NCBI RefSeq assembly: GCF_016900875.1
Contig: NZ_JAFEUM010000001.1
Location: 1 to 64,000 of the forward strand
Direction of reading: 5' to 3'
DNA from: Vibrio ulleungensis
Lineage (GTDB): Bacteria > Pseudomonadota > Gammaproteobacteria > Enterobacterales > Vibrionaceae
DNA: 64,000 bases
The position numbers were made by a program, and so were the translations under genes. This document shows positions 26,059-35,363 of this stretch, one piece after another (within the stretch, counting starts at the first letter, position 1; every line of letters starts with the position of its first letter). The notes beneath the pieces are model-generated. The model was not told the DNA's origin and searched no databases. It saw nothing but the letters and a program-made list of their open reading frames with translations.

Positions 26059-27051
26059 TTATTGATGATATACATCTTTTTCAGCGTGGAAATTGTCAGC
26101 AATGACGGTGGTTTTTAGGTTTGCTTTGTTGACTGCAACTGGCTCTAACAGCCATGAAGGAACGTCTTTCATGCCGTTGTTTAGCACAGCATTTTGGTCT
26201 GGTGCTTTATCGTTACCCAAATCGACAGCAAGCTCAGCGGCTTTAGTAGCAAGCGCTGCAATAGGCTTGTAGATAGTCATTGTCTGAGTACCTTCTACAA
26301 TACGACGCACTGCAGCTAAATCGGCATCCTGACCAGAAATAGCTACTTTACCCGCTAAACCTTGCGCTTCAAGTGCTTGAATCGCACCGCCCGCCGTAGA
26401 GTCGTTAGACGCAACCACAACATCAATGTCGTTATTGTTTGCTGTTAACGCATTTTCCATAATTTTCAGCGCGTTTTCTGCCAACCATGAGTCAACCCAT
26501 TGATCACCCACAACCTGAATATCACCCGCGTCGATTTTTGGTTGTAACACGTTCATTTGACCTTGACGGAATAACTTAGCGTTATTATCGGTAGGCGCAC
26601 CACCCATTAGGAAGTATTTACCACTTGGTTGTGTCGCTAGCAAAGCTGTCGCTTGAAGTTCACCGACCTTTTCATTATCAAATGAGAGATAGAAGTCGAT
26701 ATCGGCATTATTAATGAGGCGATCGTAAGCAAGAATATTAATACCATCAATCTTGGCTTCTTTAATCACATTAGATAGCACTTGACCGTTAGTAGGAATG
26801 ATTACCAAGACATCTACGCCTCTAGAAATCATATTTTCTATTTGTGCAATTTGAGTTTGTTCATTTCCGTTTGCTGACTGCACATATACTTTTGCACCCA
26901 GCTCTTCTGCGCGGTTTACAAATAGATCTCTATCGCGCTGCCATCTTTCTAGACGTAAGTCATCGATTACCATCCCAATCTTAACTTGCGCAAAGGCCGG
27001 TGCGGATAATCCAATCACCAGCGCACATAACATTACTATTACTTTTTTCAT
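26059..27051 (-). CDS. xylF: D-xylose ABC transporter, periplasmic binding protein XylF
   Basis: 330 residues from the ATG at 27051, chosen because AAAGGATAG lies just upstream and a Sec signal peptide starts there (MKKVIVMLCALVIGLSAPAF, cleaved after AFA-Q). The mature protein opens VKIGMVIDDLRLERWQRDRD, a XylF hallmark, and has QDADLAAVRRIVEGTQTMTI and NDSTAGGAIQALEAQGL in sugar-contacting loops. It captures D-xylose in the periplasm for XylGH. First gene of a leftward operon, divergent from xylA. Confidence 0.95.
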   Translation of the reverse strand: MKKVIVMLCALVIGLSAPAFAQVKIGMVIDDLRLERWQRDRDLFVNRAEELGAKVYVQSANGNEQTQIAQIENMISRGVDVLVIIPTNGQVLSNVIKEAKIDGINILAYDRLINNADIDFYLSFDNEKVGELQATALLATQPSGKYFLMGGAPTDNNAKLFRQGQMNVLQPKIDAGDIQVVGDQWVDSWLAENALKIMENALTANNNDIDVVVASNDSTAGGAIQALEAQGLAGKVAISGQDADLAAVRRIVEGTQTMTIYKPIAALATKAAELAVDLGNDKAPDQNAVLNNGMKDVPSWLLEPVAVNKANLKTTVIADNFHAEKDVYHQ

Positions 27052-27674
27052 TATACTATCCTTTGTCTCACGTAATATTTTATTAAAATTCACAAACTAG
27101 TGAACCTCGAATGTCAATCTAGAACACTAATTATCAAAGTTCTTTTCCAAAAATTTATAACTCTTTTACGTTTTTTTATTTTGTTAAGCCAATGTGACAC
27201 AGATTAAACTTTTGATTCTCTGCGCAAAAAAAGAACAGGTATATTAGTCACGGCTTTGCACTTCACTCACCGAATTAACTGACTATCTATGCTGAATTTT
27301 CACAAAAAATTGGGTGGGTTAGGAATACAAGTACAGATACGAACTAAATCCTATGTACCGCATGGACTTAAGTGAAAATAATGTGCTTCATCCCTTTGTT
27401 AATCGGGAATTTAGCCTCAATTTTTTTACAGCCTTCAAATAATATGAACGCTACAAAATATAATTTTCACTAAGAGTATTACGCAACATTTTATATATCA
27501 ACGAGTTAAAAACTCAGCTGTGATTTAACGCAGTAGCAGCATTATTGATAATGAGAGCTAGAGCACAATTACCAAAAACTAGAATTTAACTACGAAATTT
27601 CATAATTGCTATATATACGATTAATGACAATCATCAAAAGCGACTGTTATTTTACAAAATATGGATTATTGCTC
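27052..27674. promoter_or_regulatory. Divergent xylF/xylA control region
   Basis: About 620 AT-rich bases between xylFGH (left) and xylA (right). Expected to hold promoters for both, with XylR and CRP sites by analogy with enteric bacteria. TGTGA half-sites occur (for example near 27192 and 27520), but no full CRP palindrome convinced me. No gene seen; no xylR is adjacent. Confidence 0.5.
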
Positions 27675-28994
27675 ATGACAGAAATCTTCAAAAACATTCC
27701 GAAAATTCAATTTGAAGGCCGTGAGTCTTCAAATCCACTCGCCTTTAAACACTATGACCCTGATCGTGTGGTTCTTGGCAAAAGCATGAAAGAGCATTTA
27801 CGATTTGCCGCATGTTATTGGCACAACTTCCGCTGGCCAGGGGCTGACATTTTTGGAGACGGCACGTTTGAACACGAATGGTTAAAAGTCTCCGATCCTA
27901 AAGAAGCGTATCTCGTAAAAGCCAATGCAGCCTTTGAGTTTTACGAAAAACTCAACGTGCCATTCTACTGCTTCCACGACACCGACATTGCGCATGAAGG
28001 CAACTCGATTAAAGAGTACGAGAACAACCTAGCGGCCATGGTCGACGTCATGGAACGCAAACAACAAGAATCCGGCGTGAAATTGCTTTGGGGTACAGCC
28101 AATGTCTTTTCTAATCGACGCTATCTTGCGGGTGCTGCGACCAACCCTAATCCAGAGATCTTTGCCTATGCGGCAACTCAAGTCTTTAACGCCATGGGCG
28201 CAACCAAGAGACTTGGTGGTGAAAACTATGTGCTGTGGGGAGGACGCGAAGGATACGAAACCTTGCTAAATACCGACCTACGTCAAGAGCGCGAGCAGCT
28301 AGGTCGATTTATGCAAATGGTCGTGGAGCACAAGCACAAGATTGGCTTTAACGGCACGATTCTCATTGAGCCCAAACCTCAAGAGCCTACTAAGCATCAG
28401 TACGATTACGATACCGCAACCGTGTATGGTTTCTTGAAGCAGTTTGGCCTAGAAAATGAAGTTAAGGTCAACATTGAAGCAAACCACGCCACATTAGCGG
28501 GGCACAGTTTCCACCATGAAATCGCGACCGCGATATCGTTAGGTATTTTTGGCTCAATCGATGCAAACCGAGGAGACCCACAGCTTGGATGGGATACTGA
28601 CCAATTCCCAAATAGTGTTGAAGAAAACACACTGATCATGTACGAAATTCTTAAAGCCGGTGGTTTTGGTACCGGTGGATTTAACTTTGATGCTCGCGTG
28701 CGCAGACCATCCATTGATATGGCCGACTTCTTCCACGGTCATATTGGCGGAATGGATACGATGGCGTTGTCACTGTTGAAGGCTGCGGACATGGTTGAAA
28801 ATGATGTACTGTCGAAGAACATCGCTCAGCGTTATGCTGGTTGGAATGACGAGCTTGGCCGTAAAATTCTTGCTGGAGACATGAGTTTAGAGCAAGTTGC
28901 GCACTATGCTACGCAACACGATTTGACGCCAGAAGTGGTCTCTGGACGCCAAGAAGCTCTGGAGAATATTGTTAACGGCTTCATATTTAAATAA
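27675..28994 (+). CDS. xylA: Xylose isomerase
   Basis: 439 residues from the ATG at 27675, where alignment to E. coli XylA begins ([12 protein letters not shown]). The enzyme converts D-xylose to D-xylulose in the cytoplasm. Visible signatures: [10 protein letters not shown], the catalytic His101 in [40 protein letters not shown], the metal-ligand stretches [17 protein letters not shown] and [17 protein letters not shown], and [17 protein letters not shown]. It is divergent from xylFGH. Unusually, no xylulokinase (xylB) follows and no xylR is near. Confidence 0.97.
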   Translation: MTEIFKNIPKIQFEGRESSNPLAFKHYDPDRVVLGKSMKEHLRFAACYWHNFRWPGADIFGDGTFEHEWLKVSDPKEAYLVKANAAFEFYEKLNVPFYCFHDTDIAHEGNSIKEYENNLAAMVDVMERKQQESGVKLLWGTANVFSNRRYLAGAATNPNPEIFAYAATQVFNAMGATKRLGGENYVLWGGREGYETLLNTDLRQEREQLGRFMQMVVEHKHKIGFNGTILIEPKPQEPTKHQYDYDTATVYGFLKQFGLENEVKVNIEANHATLAGHSFHHEIATAISLGIFGSIDANRGDPQLGWDTDQFPNSVEENTLIMYEILKAGGFGTGGFNFDARVRRPSIDMADFFHGHIGGMDTMALSLLKAADMVENDVLSKNIAQRYAGWNDELGRKILAGDMSLEQVAHYATQHDLTPEVVSGRQEALENIVNGFIFK

Positions 28995-29010
28995 AACCCA
29001 ATCACTAAAC

Positions 29011-29040
29011 TAAAAAGGCAGCGACCATCCAGGTCGCTGC
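29011..29040 (-). terminator. Rho-independent terminator for leftward gene
   Basis: A 9-bp stem GCAGCGACC/GGTCGCTGC with a 5-base loop (29018-29040). Read leftwards it is followed by TTTTTA, so it ends the interrupted small gene at 29063-29434. It may also stop xylA read-through, though no T-run exists in that direction. Confidence 0.75.
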
Positions 29041-29062
29041 AAACCAATGAAGTGCATGCTCA

Positions 29063-29434
29063 TCATGCGCTAGGCATAACAAGGAGAACAATGTCACTTT
29101 CAGGCGAGCCCTCTTCGCTTATTTTCGTACTGATTAAAGGCCAGTTACCCACTAAATCTTCCGCTTTTAAGCGCTCGTGTATCGCTTTTTTTAAGCGCTA
29201 TACGATCTGCCCAATGCTCAAATCATCCGACACTTTCAAAATCTTACTCGACACAACCTGTTGGTTATTATCGACCAAATCCAAGCGGTATTCGCTGCTA
29301 GAATCTGACAACCATTGCGATTTTACTTCGCCAAACAACATTGAACATTTCATGTAAGAGTCACGCCATGTATCTTGGATTGCCATGAGACCATCCATAT
29401 CTCTTCTATAAAGTACTAAAGATGAGTAAGCCAT
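29063..29434 (-). pseudogene. Small hypothetical gene with an in-frame amber stop
   Basis: From the ATG at 29434 (strong ribosome binding site GGGGA 8 bases upstream) a 78-residue product MAYSSLVLYRRDMDGLMAIQ... ends at a TAG (29198-29200) after LSIGQIV. The same frame continues after the TAG for 44 protein-like codons (RLKKAIHERLKAEDLVGNWP ... DIVLLVMPSA) to a TGA at 29063-29065, followed by a terminator that suits the longer gene. One base change (GAG or CAG to TAG) would explain it. The intact product would be 123 residues, with no family recognised. It may be a pseudogene, a read-through gene, a strain-specific truncation or a sequencing error. Confidence 0.65.
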
Positions 29435-29747
29435 AATCGTTTCCCCTAACATGCACAAAGTATGCAATGTTTGCTCTGTATCTATTGATATGGTTATCGT
29501 AGATAAATCGATCACTTTTCCATACTCGGTGAAATACCAGTTCTCGCCCGAAAAACTACTGGTGAGCGCTCCTTTACGTTTCTTTTTGCAAAATGTAACG
29601 AAACTTTAGAGGTGCGTCCGGTTTTGTAACATTACCATTTAAGAAATTGCTTCTTTCGTCGATACACAGCCTCGAAAGCCAGCGTTATTTGAGTTGGGTA
29701 TAACAATAAGACTTTGCTCGTGAATAGAGCAAAAATACGGTGTATGG
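29435..29747. other. Intergenic region upstream of chemoreceptor gene
   Basis: About 310 bases between the leftward interrupted gene and the rightward chemoreceptor gene. Promoters for both are expected. No gene or operator recognised. Confidence 0.35.
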
Positions 29748-31640
29748 ATGAACATGTTTAAAAAACTATCGCTTAAAAACAAACTGGCGCTCTCCGCCAG
29801 CGTTGCCATTGTCATTGGAGGTATGTTGGTTGAAGCCCTCTCTTACAATGCGTCATTAAATCGTCTTGAGGTAGAGGTGGAACAAAACCTTAAAGGGACC
29901 GTTACTGCATACAATCAGTACGTCACCGATTGGCTTGTGTCCAAAGAGCGCTCTTTGACTTCTCTTTCATCTGACATCGATAAAAGCAACATTGTCACCC
30001 ATCTTAAGCAGGTGCGTCACTCCGCGGCCTTTGATAACGTTTTTCTCGCCTATCCAGACGGTAGCCAAGACAATGCAAATGGCGTAGTGCTACCACCGGG
30101 CAATGATGACCCTCGTAAATGGGGCTGGTACATCAATGCTAAAAAAACGCCGACCAAAGTATTTATGGATAATCCTACTGTTGCAGCGGCAACGGGCGCG
30201 AACGTAGTATCACTCGGTAAAGCCGTTAATCTGGCGGGGCAGCAAGTTGTACTTGGTGCGGACGTAGAGATCACCGATATCGTCAACGGACTTTCTCAGG
30301 TAATTTTGCCTGGCAGTGGCTACATGTTCATCATGAATGACAAGGGCAACATTTTTACGCACCCAAATACTGACTTACTCAATAAACCAGTGAATCAACT
30401 GGGTGTAGAAACGTCTAGCATCGCATCAGCAACACAAGGTGCGACCAATGTGATTGCAACCATTGATGGCGATAAGTCGGTGATCCACGCACGCCAAATT
30501 CCGGGCACCACATTAACGACGGTGGCCGTGGTGAACTACGACTCTCTTGTGGCACCACTTAATAGCGCAATCTGGCAACAACTGATTGTCACCAGTATTG
30601 TTGTGATGGTCTGCATTGGACTGTTTAGTGTGCTGTGTAATCTGTTGTTCCAACCGCTCAATAATGTCTCTCACGCACTAGAACAAATCGCCAATGGAAA
30701 TGGCGATCTCACGCAACGAATAAAAGTCGAAAGTGAAGATGAAGTGGGCAAACTAGCAAACAACTTCAATATTTTTGTTGCCAGTCTTAACGAGCTTATC
30801 GGCCACATTCGCACCCAGTCGACTCACCTAGATCGTCACTCACAAGAGAGCTCTCAATTAGCTGAGCGCGCGGTTGAAGGGATTAACCAACAGCAACAAG
30901 AAATCACTTTAGTAGCAACGGCGGTGACCGAATTGTCTTCTGCTACCCAAGAAATCTCCTCCAATGCAGAGCAGACCGCTCAGGCGGCGCAAGAGTCGAC
31001 CAACAGCACTCAAAATGGTCGAGAAATGGTCGATCATACCCGTAGCTCAATCAACAGCTTAGCCAAAGAGCTGGAAACCGCGGGTGAAGTAGTGAGCGAC
31101 TTAAACCGCCATGCGCAAGAGATCTCTACTGTACTATCAACCATTCAGGGCATTGCTGAACAAACAAACTTACTCGCTCTGAACGCTGCAATTGAAGCGG
31201 CGCGTGCTGGCGAGCAAGGTCGTGGGTTCGCGGTCGTGGCCGATGAAGTCCGTGTGCTCTCTCAGCGCACTCATTCATCTACTGAAGAGATCAAGTCGAC
31301 CATCGATACATTGCAAAACACCACAACCAAAGCTGTATCGTTGATGGAAAGCAGTGCTGATCTTGCCGGTAACTCTGTCGATGATGCGGATAAAGCGACA
31401 GAGGCCCTTGAAGAAATTAGCCAAGCGGTCACTCTTATTAGCGATATGGCCACCCAAATCGCCACAGCCGCAGAGCAGCAGACGCACGTAACAGGTGAAG
31501 TGACACAGAACATCACACTGATTAAAGACGTTGCTGACCAGCTAGTGGTTAACTCTGAAGCCAGCTCGACGTCGGCAGGAATGGTGAAGTCTGAAGTTGA
31601 AGCATTAAGTCAAAAAGTATCGACTTTTAAGCTCGCCTAA
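29748..31640 (+). CDS. Methyl-accepting chemotaxis protein with Cache-type sensor
   Basis: 630 residues. Layout: transmembrane helix at about 12-30; periplasmic double-Cache-like sensor at about 35-275 ([20 protein letters not shown] and [20 protein letters not shown] are typical); second helix at about 278-303; HAMP domain at about 304-356 ([20 protein letters not shown]); and a cytoplasmic coiled-coil signalling domain whose hairpin tip is [20 protein letters not shown] followed by [19 protein letters not shown]. It senses a periplasmic ligand, often an amino or organic acid for this sensor type, and signals through CheA/CheW. There is no C-terminal CheR-binding pentapeptide. Monocistronic with its own terminator. 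Confidence 0.94.
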   Translation: MNMFKKLSLKNKLALSASVAIVIGGMLVEALSYNASLNRLEVEVEQNLKGTVTAYNQYVTDWLVSKERSLTSLSSDIDKSNIVTHLKQVRHSAAFDNVFLAYPDGSQDNANGVVLPPGNDDPRKWGWYINAKKTPTKVFMDNPTVAAATGANVVSLGKAVNLAGQQVVLGADVEITDIVNGLSQVILPGSGYMFIMNDKGNIFTHPNTDLLNKPVNQLGVETSSIASATQGATNVIATIDGDKSVIHARQIPGTTLTTVAVVNYDSLVAPLNSAIWQQLIVTSIVVMVCIGLFSVLCNLLFQPLNNVSHALEQIANGNGDLTQRIKVESEDEVGKLANNFNIFVASLNELIGHIRTQSTHLDRHSQESSQLAERAVEGINQQQQEITLVATAVTELSSATQEISSNAEQTAQAAQESTNSTQNGREMVDHTRSSINSLAKELETAGEVVSDLNRHAQEISTVLSTIQGIAEQTNLLALNAAIEAARAGEQGRGFAVVADEVRVLSQRTHSSTEEIKSTIDTLQNTTTKAVSLMESSADLAGNSVDDADKATEALEEISQAVTLISDMATQIATAAEQQTHVTGEVTQNITLIKDVADQLVVNSEASSTSAGMVKSEVEALSQKVSTFKLA

Positions 31641-31659
31641 CACCGACTTGTGTTGTTAG

Positions 31660-31692
31660 AACCCCGCCTAGGTATGCTTAGGCGGGGTTTAT
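31660..31692 (+). terminator. Rho-independent terminator
   Basis: An 11-bp perfect GC-rich stem AACCCCGCCTA/TAGGCGGGGTT with an 8-base loop, followed by TATTATTGTTTT, after the chemoreceptor gene. Confidence 0.9.
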
Positions 31693-31740
31693 TATTGTTT
31701 TGTCCACTCGTAAAAAACTTCCCCTAGTAACTGAATAATA

Positions 31741-31789
31741 GTTGACCAAGTCAACGTATAGGCGTAACATATTGGTTGACTTAATCAAC
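31741..31789 (+). promoter_or_regulatory. Promoter with twin palindromic operators (MarR-like)
   Basis: Two 15-bp dyads: GTTGACCAAGTCAAC (31741-31755, perfect) and GTTGACTTAATCAAC (31775-31789, one mismatch). The first overlaps the -35 of a good promoter TTGACC (31742) - 17 bp - TAACAT (31765-31770); the second lies at the expected start of transcription. Dyads of this kind are common for MarR-family repressors. It points to the Bcr/CflA-type exporter; no MarR gene is in the window. Confidence 0.7.
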
Positions 31790-31924
31790 AAAAGACCCTC
31801 CTGAAACAGTCTCTTGGTTACTCTAAATAACGGCCACCATTTTTAGTCGCGATGGTCTTTGTACACTCTAAAGTGCAGGTTAGATAACCCTCAGTGGTCT
31901 TTATCGCTTCGTAGGATCATCATC

Positions 31925-33154
31925 GTGAAAAAACCACAAACTATTCTTGGAGAAAAGGGAATGCTTTTCTTCTTGGTCATCATTAGTGCCTTCCCGCCAC
32001 TGACCACAGACCTTTACCTTCCAGCACTTCCACAAATGGTAGACATTTTTGACACCAGCCAAACCATGGTTAATTTGACCTTGAGTGTTTACTTTGTCAC
32101 CTATGCTATCGGTCTACTCTTTTGGGGACCTTTGAGTGAAAAATACGGTCGCAAACCCATTTTACTTACCGGGATAGGGCTATACGTTCTCGCCAGTGCC
32201 ATGTGTGCAATGGCAGGCAGCATTGAAGCGCTCATTGGGGCTCGACTGTTTCAAGCTTTTGGGGGCAGTGCTGTAACCATCGTTGCTACCGCCATTGTAA
32301 AAGATCTCTACGATGGTCGAGAGCGCGAAAAAATCATGGGCACCATCATGTCGTTGGTGATTATTGCCCCAATGGTCGCGCCAGTGATTGGCGCACTGCT
32401 ATTGAAATTCGCGTCTTGGCAGATGATGTTTGTAGCTTTAGCCATATTTGGTGTAGTGGCTGGGTTCATCGCCATGAGCTATCAAGAAACCATAGAGACT
32501 CGATACACGGGCTCGGTAGCCCGTTCGTGGACTCGATTGGGCGTGGTACTAAAAAACCCCAACTTTGTTGCTCTGCTGTGCGTGTTTTCAATCACTCCAA
32601 TTGCTCTAATGGGCTTTTTGGCTGCGGGTTCGTACATCTATATTGATGAGTTTGGATTGACCGAACAGCAATTTAGCTACGCTTTTGCGTTTAATGCGAT
32701 GTTTGCATCACTAGGGCCGCGCATTTACATGAAAATTTCGCGCGCTGTTCCCATCCCTAGCATTATTACCGGTTGCTATGTATTGCTGGCAGTCTGCGGC
32801 GCGACCACCCTAACCATTGGTCATCTTTCTCCGTGGGTCTTTGCATTCATTGCCGCTCCAGCTACGCTAGTTATCATTACTACACGTATACCAGGTACAA
32901 ACCTGATGCTCGAGCAGCAAAGTACCGATACTGGATCGGCAGTTGCACTGATTCAGTTCTTTAGCATGATGTGTGGTTCTGCAGGCATGATCTTAGTATC
33001 GCTGAGACCTGAAGCACTCATCGACAATTTAGGATTTATCCAATTAGCAACTGGTATGATTGGCTTGGGAGGCTGGTTGATGCTTCGCAACAAATCTTTT
33101 GTTGTGAGTAACTTACCAGAACAAGAGGCGCCCGCTGAGAGCCCTGTATCTTAA
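31925..33154 (+). CDS. Bcr/CflA-family MFS drug efflux transporter
   Basis: 409 residues from a GTG at 31925 (MKKPQTILGEKGM after AGGAT); an upstream frame extension is open but unlikely. About 12 transmembrane helices with the Bcr/CflA traits ISAFPPLTTDLYLPALPQMV at the start, LLFWGPLSEKYGRKPILLTG (motif A) and GARLFQAFGGSAVTIVATAI (motif B and part of C). It is a proton-driven exporter of drugs or sulfonamide-like compounds. The twin palindromes in its promoter indicate repression relieved by a ligand. Confidence 0.9.
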   Translation: MKKPQTILGEKGMLFFLVIISAFPPLTTDLYLPALPQMVDIFDTSQTMVNLTLSVYFVTYAIGLLFWGPLSEKYGRKPILLTGIGLYVLASAMCAMAGSIEALIGARLFQAFGGSAVTIVATAIVKDLYDGREREKIMGTIMSLVIIAPMVAPVIGALLLKFASWQMMFVALAIFGVVAGFIAMSYQETIETRYTGSVARSWTRLGVVLKNPNFVALLCVFSITPIALMGFLAAGSYIYIDEFGLTEQQFSYAFAFNAMFASLGPRIYMKISRAVPIPSIITGCYVLLAVCGATTLTIGHLSPWVFAFIAAPATLVIITTRIPGTNLMLEQQSTDTGSAVALIQFFSMMCGSAGMILVSLRPEALIDNLGFIQLATGMIGLGGWLMLRNKSFVVSNLPEQEAPAESPVS

Positions 33155-33183
33155 GATACCGTAAACATCCGAGGATACAGAAG

Positions 33184-33210
33184 CTAGAGTTAAGCCAAGC
33201 TTAACTCTAG
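33184..33210. terminator. Perfect hairpin between convergent genes
   Basis: A 12-bp perfect stem CTAGAGTTAAGC/GCTTAACTCTAG with a CAA loop, between the converging efflux and monooxygenase genes. There is no T-run, so it may act by pausing or as a stability element. Confidence 0.6.
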
Positions 33211-33223
33211 AAGAATTAGCGTT

Positions 33224-33514
33224 TTACCCGATGTGAGTCATCTCATTCACGACAAAGGATTCGACCGCACCTTCCGTGGCTGCTAAATAATCGGCAATGT
33301 GGGGTGTTCCCATATGAGCTTGCCAAAGTTCTCGCGACACCCAGTTTTCAAAAAATAGAAAGTGGGCTGGGTTTTCGTTGTCTTGGTGCAGGTCATAGTT
33401 GATGCACCCTTCTTCGGCACGCGTAGCATCGATCAATTTAAGCAACTCGGATTTTACTCGGTCCACTTCACCGTCTTTAGCCTTGATATTGGCAACAATA
33501 GTCAATGTAGTCAT
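33224..33514 (-). CDS. Antibiotic biosynthesis monooxygenase-domain protein (YgiN-like)
   Basis: 96 residues, a single ABM domain: LTIVANIKAKDGEVDRVKSE, EEGCINYDLHQDNENPAHFL, FFENWVSRELWQAHMGTPHI. This ferredoxin-like dimer fold includes quinol monooxygenases (YgiN), heme-degrading enzymes and many uncharacterised proteins. The His in LHQDN and the W/H of LWQAH are usual pocket residues. A cofactorless oxygenase acting on quinols is the likeliest role. The preceding AAGGAAGGAAT supplies the ribosome binding site. Confidence 0.87.
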   Translation of the reverse strand: MTTLTIVANIKAKDGEVDRVKSELLKLIDATRAEEGCINYDLHQDNENPAHFLFFENWVSRELWQAHMGTPHIADYLAATEGAVESFVVNEMTHIG

Positions 33515-33679
33515 GCTGTATTCCTTCCTTTAATGGTGCCTAAGAATTGGCTACCTGTAGAGTAGTTCACCTTGCGGTAGTCTAAAAGGCAATTGCGGCA
33601 CACTTTTGACATCGGACTTGCCTTGTTACCAAACAGTACGATATTCTCGTTTGTGTATGATCGACGCAACGAGGTAAGG

Positions 33680-34348
33680 ATGCCCACTGCAAACCCGCAA
33701 ACGCTTGAGCAGCTCTACAAGTTTCTACAAATTGGTATGAACCTCACCCTGACGTTTGAGTTTGGTGAAGGCAGTAAGTTTAACTACCCCGCGACCTTCG
33801 TCGGACGTAAAGACAGCGGCTACCTGATTATAGATGTGCCTCAACGTATGCTCAGCGAACAATCCATTCGCCGCTTAGAAAATGCCGATGTCGTCGTCAG
33901 AGGAGTATCCAATACTGAGTTAGGCCACGTGATTGCCTTTAAGACCAGCATCTTGATGGTTTTGAATAAACCTAGCCCTATCATATTTACTCGTCTGCCA
34001 TTTAATTTTGCGAGTAAAGCGGTTCGTGAACACGAACGCTATAAAATGGAACTGCCTTGCACTCTCGATCATCAAAATAATCTCTATGAAGCCACACTGG
34101 CTGATTTCTCCATATCTGGATGTGGTATAAAAACCCACATCGAACCCGATTTCAACGAAGGTGATCGAGTCTTTATACAGTCCGAATTTAGCCACTATAT
34201 TGATGACAACAACATATGCTCTGTCGCTAAAATCACTAAACAAGCGCAAGGTTGGTTTATTGGAGTGCGTTTTGAGACGCCGCTTGAGCTGACCAATCAG
34301 CTGAAAAGCCAATTGTTAGAATCATCATTTGAAAGCGGATTGTTGTAA
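33680..34348 (+). CDS. PilZ-domain c-di-GMP effector (YcgR-like)
   Basis: 222 residues from the ATG at 33680, chosen because GAGG lies 5 bases upstream; the frame is open further 5'. The N-terminal half is a YcgR-N-like domain (LQIGMNLTLTFEFG, ATFVGRKDSGYLIID). The C-terminal half is PilZ: the RxxxR motif is REHER and the D/N-x-S-x-x-G motif is DFSISGCG, both intact, so cyclic di-GMP binding is expected. Such proteins brake flagella or control secretion and adhesion. Monocistronic. Confidence 0.92.
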   Translation: MPTANPQTLEQLYKFLQIGMNLTLTFEFGEGSKFNYPATFVGRKDSGYLIIDVPQRMLSEQSIRRLENADVVVRGVSNTELGHVIAFKTSILMVLNKPSPIIFTRLPFNFASKAVREHERYKMELPCTLDHQNNLYEATLADFSISGCGIKTHIEPDFNEGDRVFIQSEFSHYIDDNNICSVAKITKQAQGWFIGVRFETPLELTNQLKSQLLESSFESGLL

Positions 34349-34425
34349 TAATGGAAACTTACTATAAGTAAGCCATACTGTTGCAACATGAAATGTAAGC
34401 GTCAAAAACCACTTTGAGGACTTCA

Positions 34426-35331
34426 ATGATGTCAATTAATTCAAGGTGGCGTTCGGTTGCAAGCCTATGGTCACCTCTGTTCATGCTGCTTGCCGCTATT
34501 GCAGTCGCATTTCCTGCTTGGGCAGCTTCGGGAATCAATCAGGATTTACATGTTCAGCATTACCCCGATACGATGCTGCCTACCGCCAAAGATTCGATCA
34601 ATCTGGTCAGTTTAAACTTGGCGCACGGGCGTAAGACGAATGTTAGCCAAATCCTTACCTCTAAAGAGCAAATAGAAAAAAACTTAACACTGGTCAGTCA
34701 GTTTTTGGTCGACGTTGACGCCGATATTGTGGCGTTACAAGAAGCCGATTTGCCGTCGTGGTGGAGTGGTGACTTTGACCATATTAGTTACATTGCCCAT
34801 CGCACTGGTCATTATCAATCAGCCCACACCTCTCACGTTCATAGTTGGTTTGGCCAATATGGAACAGCAGTGCTGTCCAAGCATGAGATTTACTATGCCG
34901 AAGGGGTCACATTCTCGCCTTCATTTCCGACAACTCGCAAAGGGTTCACACTGATTGAAGTAAAATGGGAAACAACCAATGGACCCGTAATGCTTGATGT
35001 TGTTTCCTTGCACATGGACTTTCTCCGTGAGGCGGTACGAAAACAGCAGCTTCAAGAGTTGACCGACGTGCTCATTGACCGTGGAAATCCACTCGCCATT
35101 ATGGGGGACTTTAATAGTGCTGATATTGCAAAAAGGCTGGTATCGTCAAGCATTGAGCACCACCTTCATACCTATCAAGCGGATACCGGCAACCTGAACA
35201 CGTATAACAGCAAAAGGCTCGACTGGATCATCTTGTCCGATGATCTGATGTTTAATCAGTTTACAGTAAGCCCCCTTGTAATGTCCGATCATAAAGCGAT
35301 CGTCGCCAATATCAGTCTTGCTCCGTTATAA
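34426..35331 (+). CDS. Secreted endonuclease/exonuclease/phosphatase-family protein
   Basis: 301 residues from the ATG at 34426 (GAGG 7 bases before). An N-terminal signal peptide of about 33 residues (SPLFMLLAAIAVAFPAWAAS, cleaved after WAA). EEP fold motifs in order: INLVSLNLAHG, IVALQEAD, HSWFGQYGTAVLSK, MGDFNSAD, LDWIILSD and the final SDHKAIVA. These are the Mg-binding and catalytic residues of the DNase I/sphingomyelinase/inositol-phosphatase superfamily. Exported, it could be a DNase, a phospholipid phosphodiesterase or a phosphatase; the sequence does not decide. Confidence 0.86.
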   Translation: MMSINSRWRSVASLWSPLFMLLAAIAVAFPAWAASGINQDLHVQHYPDTMLPTAKDSINLVSLNLAHGRKTNVSQILTSKEQIEKNLTLVSQFLVDVDADIVALQEADLPSWWSGDFDHISYIAHRTGHYQSAHTSHVHSWFGQYGTAVLSKHEIYYAEGVTFSPSFPTTRKGFTLIEVKWETTNGPVMLDVVSLHMDFLREAVRKQQLQELTDVLIDRGNPLAIMGDFNSADIAKRLVSSSIEHHLHTYQADTGNLNTYNSKRLDWIILSDDLMFNQFTVSPLVMSDHKAIVANISLAPL

Positions 35332-35363
35332 GTGGTGCAATGGCGTGTACGCTCGCTTTCACC

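Noticed and set aside
27192..27535. TGTGA sequences as CRP sites in the xyl control region
   Set aside because: Only half-sites; the TCACA half at the proper 6-base distance is missing.
29052..29357. 101-codon plus-strand frame after xylA
   Set aside because: It is antisense to the amber-interrupted gene, which has the better ribosome binding site, composition and terminator.
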